A DNA stretch of 7,513 nucleotides from Prolixibacteraceae bacterium (lineage in GTDB: Bacteria > Bacteroidota > Bacteroidia > Bacteroidales > Prolixibacteraceae). The stretch covers positions 1 through 7,513 of the forward strand of contig JAFGDX010000212.1 in NCBI GenBank assembly GCA_016931875.1, in the 5' to 3' direction. Positions 6,460 to 7,513 of this stretch are shown here, in pieces. The translations under genes and the position numbers were made by a program. How positions within the stretch are numbered: the stretch's first letter is position 1; each line of letters opens with the position of its first letter. Under the pieces are notes generated by a model. That model did not search any database, was not told where the DNA came from, and was given only the letters and a program-made list of their open reading frames with translations.

Positions 6460-6885
6460 TTCGGATTTTGTTTCTTCGGTTTGCGAATCATTCTCTTCTT
6501 CCTCAGTGAAATCAAGCAAACTTTTTTCATGAAGCGTGTTGTACCAAAGCAATACTTTTTTGATGTCGGAAACATACACACGATCCTTGTCGTATTCGGG
6601 CAAAACCTTTTCAAAATAACTTTTTAATTCGGTTCCCGATGATTTTGGGCTCAATGCTGCTCCACCATCTTCTTTTTCATGAATTGATTTGAAAACCTTT
6701 TTTAACGGAACATCTCCCGATTCGGTATAGATGGCGATGTCTTCCAACGCCGAAACTTTTGTTGTGGAATATACCGGAATCCTTTTTTGAGTGTCCAGCG
6801 ATTCAACAATTATACTGTTTTTCGACTCGGCAACCATTTTAAAAAGTCCTGACTGCCCTGAAATTGCTAATAATCCTTTTAACAT
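6451..6885 (-). CDS. DUF5606 family protein, function unknown
   Basis: The 144-residue protein shows the recognisable DUF5606 N-terminus: MLKGLLAISGQSGLFKMV, then a SIIVESL strand, KRIPVYSTTKVSALEDIAIYT, and a VPLKKVFKSI helix (to about residue 70). This looks like a small beta-rich fold. A second conserved part (about 84-126, with LPEYDKDRVYVSDIKKVLLWYNTL) follows, then a very acidic, probably disordered tail (127-144). There is no signal peptide or membrane segment, so it is presumably cytoplasmic. The family is, to my knowledge, restricted to Bacteroidota and has no established function. The gene lies 56 bases downstream of the TonB receptor gene on the same strand and overlaps the exonuclease gene tail-to-tail by 9 bases. 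Family assignment is from memory of the pattern. Confidence 0.88.
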   Translation of the reverse strand: MLKGLLAISGQSGLFKMVAESKNSIIVESLDTQKRIPVYSTTKVSALEDIAIYTESGDVPLKKVFKSIHEKEDGGAALSPKSSGTELKSYFEKVLPEYDKDRVYVSDIKKVLLWYNTLHEKSLLDFTEEEENDSQTEETKSESE

Positions 6886-6900
6886 GACTTAATTTTTTGG

Positions 6901-6928
6901 CGAATATACAATTTTTGCTATTTCCGAA
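6901..6928 (-). promoter_or_regulatory. Weak candidate promoter for the DUF5606 gene
   Basis: On the minus strand TATATTCG (6908-6901) resembles TAnnTTTG with one mismatch and lies 15 bases before the ATG. A TTCG at 6928-6925 could be a degenerate -33 box, but the 16-base spacer is short. The DUF5606 gene may instead be transcribed from the receptor gene upstream. Confidence 0.25.
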
Positions 6929-6941
6929 AAAAATTCATTTC

Positions 6942-7513
6942 CTAATTAAAATCTAATTTATATAAAATCCCGGTTTTTATCCACCGGCCCGGTTGAACCA
7001 CATTGCCAATATCGTAATATTGTGTATTGAAAATATTGGATGCTGAAACAAAAAGCGACAGGTTCTTCATGGTATATGACATTTTTCCGTCGAGCAACCA
7101 AAAGGGTTTATAGGCAACTTCTTTTGCCCAGTCCCCATTTTCAAAACGGGTATAACTTCCCTCGCGGTCCTGAAATATAAATTTAAAATTAAATGTTAGT
7201 TTTTGTGCAATCTTCTGATTTATTCCGATAACCATTTTATGCTTTAAATTATCAAGCACATAGTTTGAAATAAGTTGCTGGTTTTCTTTTTTCAGATTGT
7301 TGTTGAAGTAGCTGATTTCCACGTTTTCAGGAAAAGGATTTCCCCATTTTTTTTGAGGGAGAAACCGGAGGAGAAGTTCGGTGCCAAGACTGTTGATCTG
7401 GGTTAAATTTTGCGGTTGCCAAACATCGTTGCTGTTGTTTTTTACCCAGTCGATAATATCTTTTCCTTCGCGGTAGAAAACAACGGCATGTCCTTGTAAA
7501 AAATTGACGTTGA
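6942..7513 (-). CDS. TonB-dependent outer-membrane receptor, C-terminal part (5'-truncated by the window edge)
   Basis: The minus-strand frame is open from the right edge to a TAG at 6944-6942, giving 189 visible residues; an apparent GTG start at 7322 is internal. The text is the last beta-strands of a 22-strand TonB-dependent receptor barrel: FYREGKDIIDWV, LTQINSLGTELLLRF, FWLLDGKMSYTMKNLSLFVSA, then SNIFNTQYYDIGNVVQPGRW and a final strand ending in LDFN. The SN(I/L)FN..Y.DIG..V.PGRW box is typical of the C-terminus of siderophore- and cobalamin-type receptors. Such proteins import iron chelates, vitamin B12 or other nutrients across the outer membrane with energy from TonB-ExbB-ExbD. The ligand cannot be told without the plug and earlier barrel. 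No hairpin follows the stop, so read-through into the DUF5606 gene is plausible. Confidence 0.9.
   Translation of the reverse strand, partial: NVNFLQGHAVVFYREGKDIIDWVKNNSNDVWQPQNLTQINSLGTELLLRFLPQKKWGNPFPENVEISYFNNNLKKENQQLISNYVLDNLKHKMVIGINQKIAQKLTFNFKFIFQDREGSYTRFENGDWAKEVAYKPFWLLDGKMSYTMKNLSLFVSASNIFNTQYYDIGNVVQPGRWIKTGILYKLDFN

Overview
The window is ordinary chromosomal sequence from a member of the Bacteroidota, most likely a free-living polysaccharide degrader of the Marinilabiliales/Bacteroidales type. The evidence is a DUF5606 protein (a family I know only from this phylum), an OmpA-like protein with thrombospondin type-3 repeats, a TonB-dependent receptor, A/T-rich leaders without clear Shine-Dalgarno sites, and a perfect TAnnTTTG -7 element in front of argS. 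The genus assignment is a guess from protein style, because no search could be run.

Layout, left to right. A 5'-truncated glycoside hydrolase family 3 gene runs off the left edge (+, 1-2007) and is followed by a hairpin. A gene-free A/T-rich spacer of about 500 bases contains several hairpins and ends in a strong stem-loop with a T-run just before the convergent argS stop. argS (arginyl-tRNA synthetase, -, 2511-4301) is complete and appears to have its own promoter. Upstream of it on the same strand lies a complete OmpA/TSP3 outer-membrane protein gene (-, 4415-5728) with a very good intrinsic terminator. The 191-base gap beyond holds an imperfect tandem repeat and a candidate promoter, and separates it from a divergent DEDDh-type 3'-5' exonuclease gene (+, 5920-6459) that appears to start with TTG. 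The exonuclease gene overlaps the tail of a convergent DUF5606 gene (-, 6451-6885) by 9 bases. The last gene is the C-terminal end of a TonB-dependent receptor (-, 6942-7513) that runs off the right edge.

The genes do not form one pathway. The GH3 enzyme and the receptor fit a glycan- and nutrient-scavenging lifestyle, the OmpA protein ties the outer membrane to peptidoglycan, and argS and the exonuclease are housekeeping. The receptor and DUF5606 genes are on one strand, 56 bases apart, and could be co-transcribed.

I found no CRISPR array, mobile element, tRNA, rRNA, or defence-system signature. I see no convincing new biological system. The items most worth a second look are the structured spacer before argS, the tandem repeat in the ompA-like leader, and the overlapping convergent gene ends.
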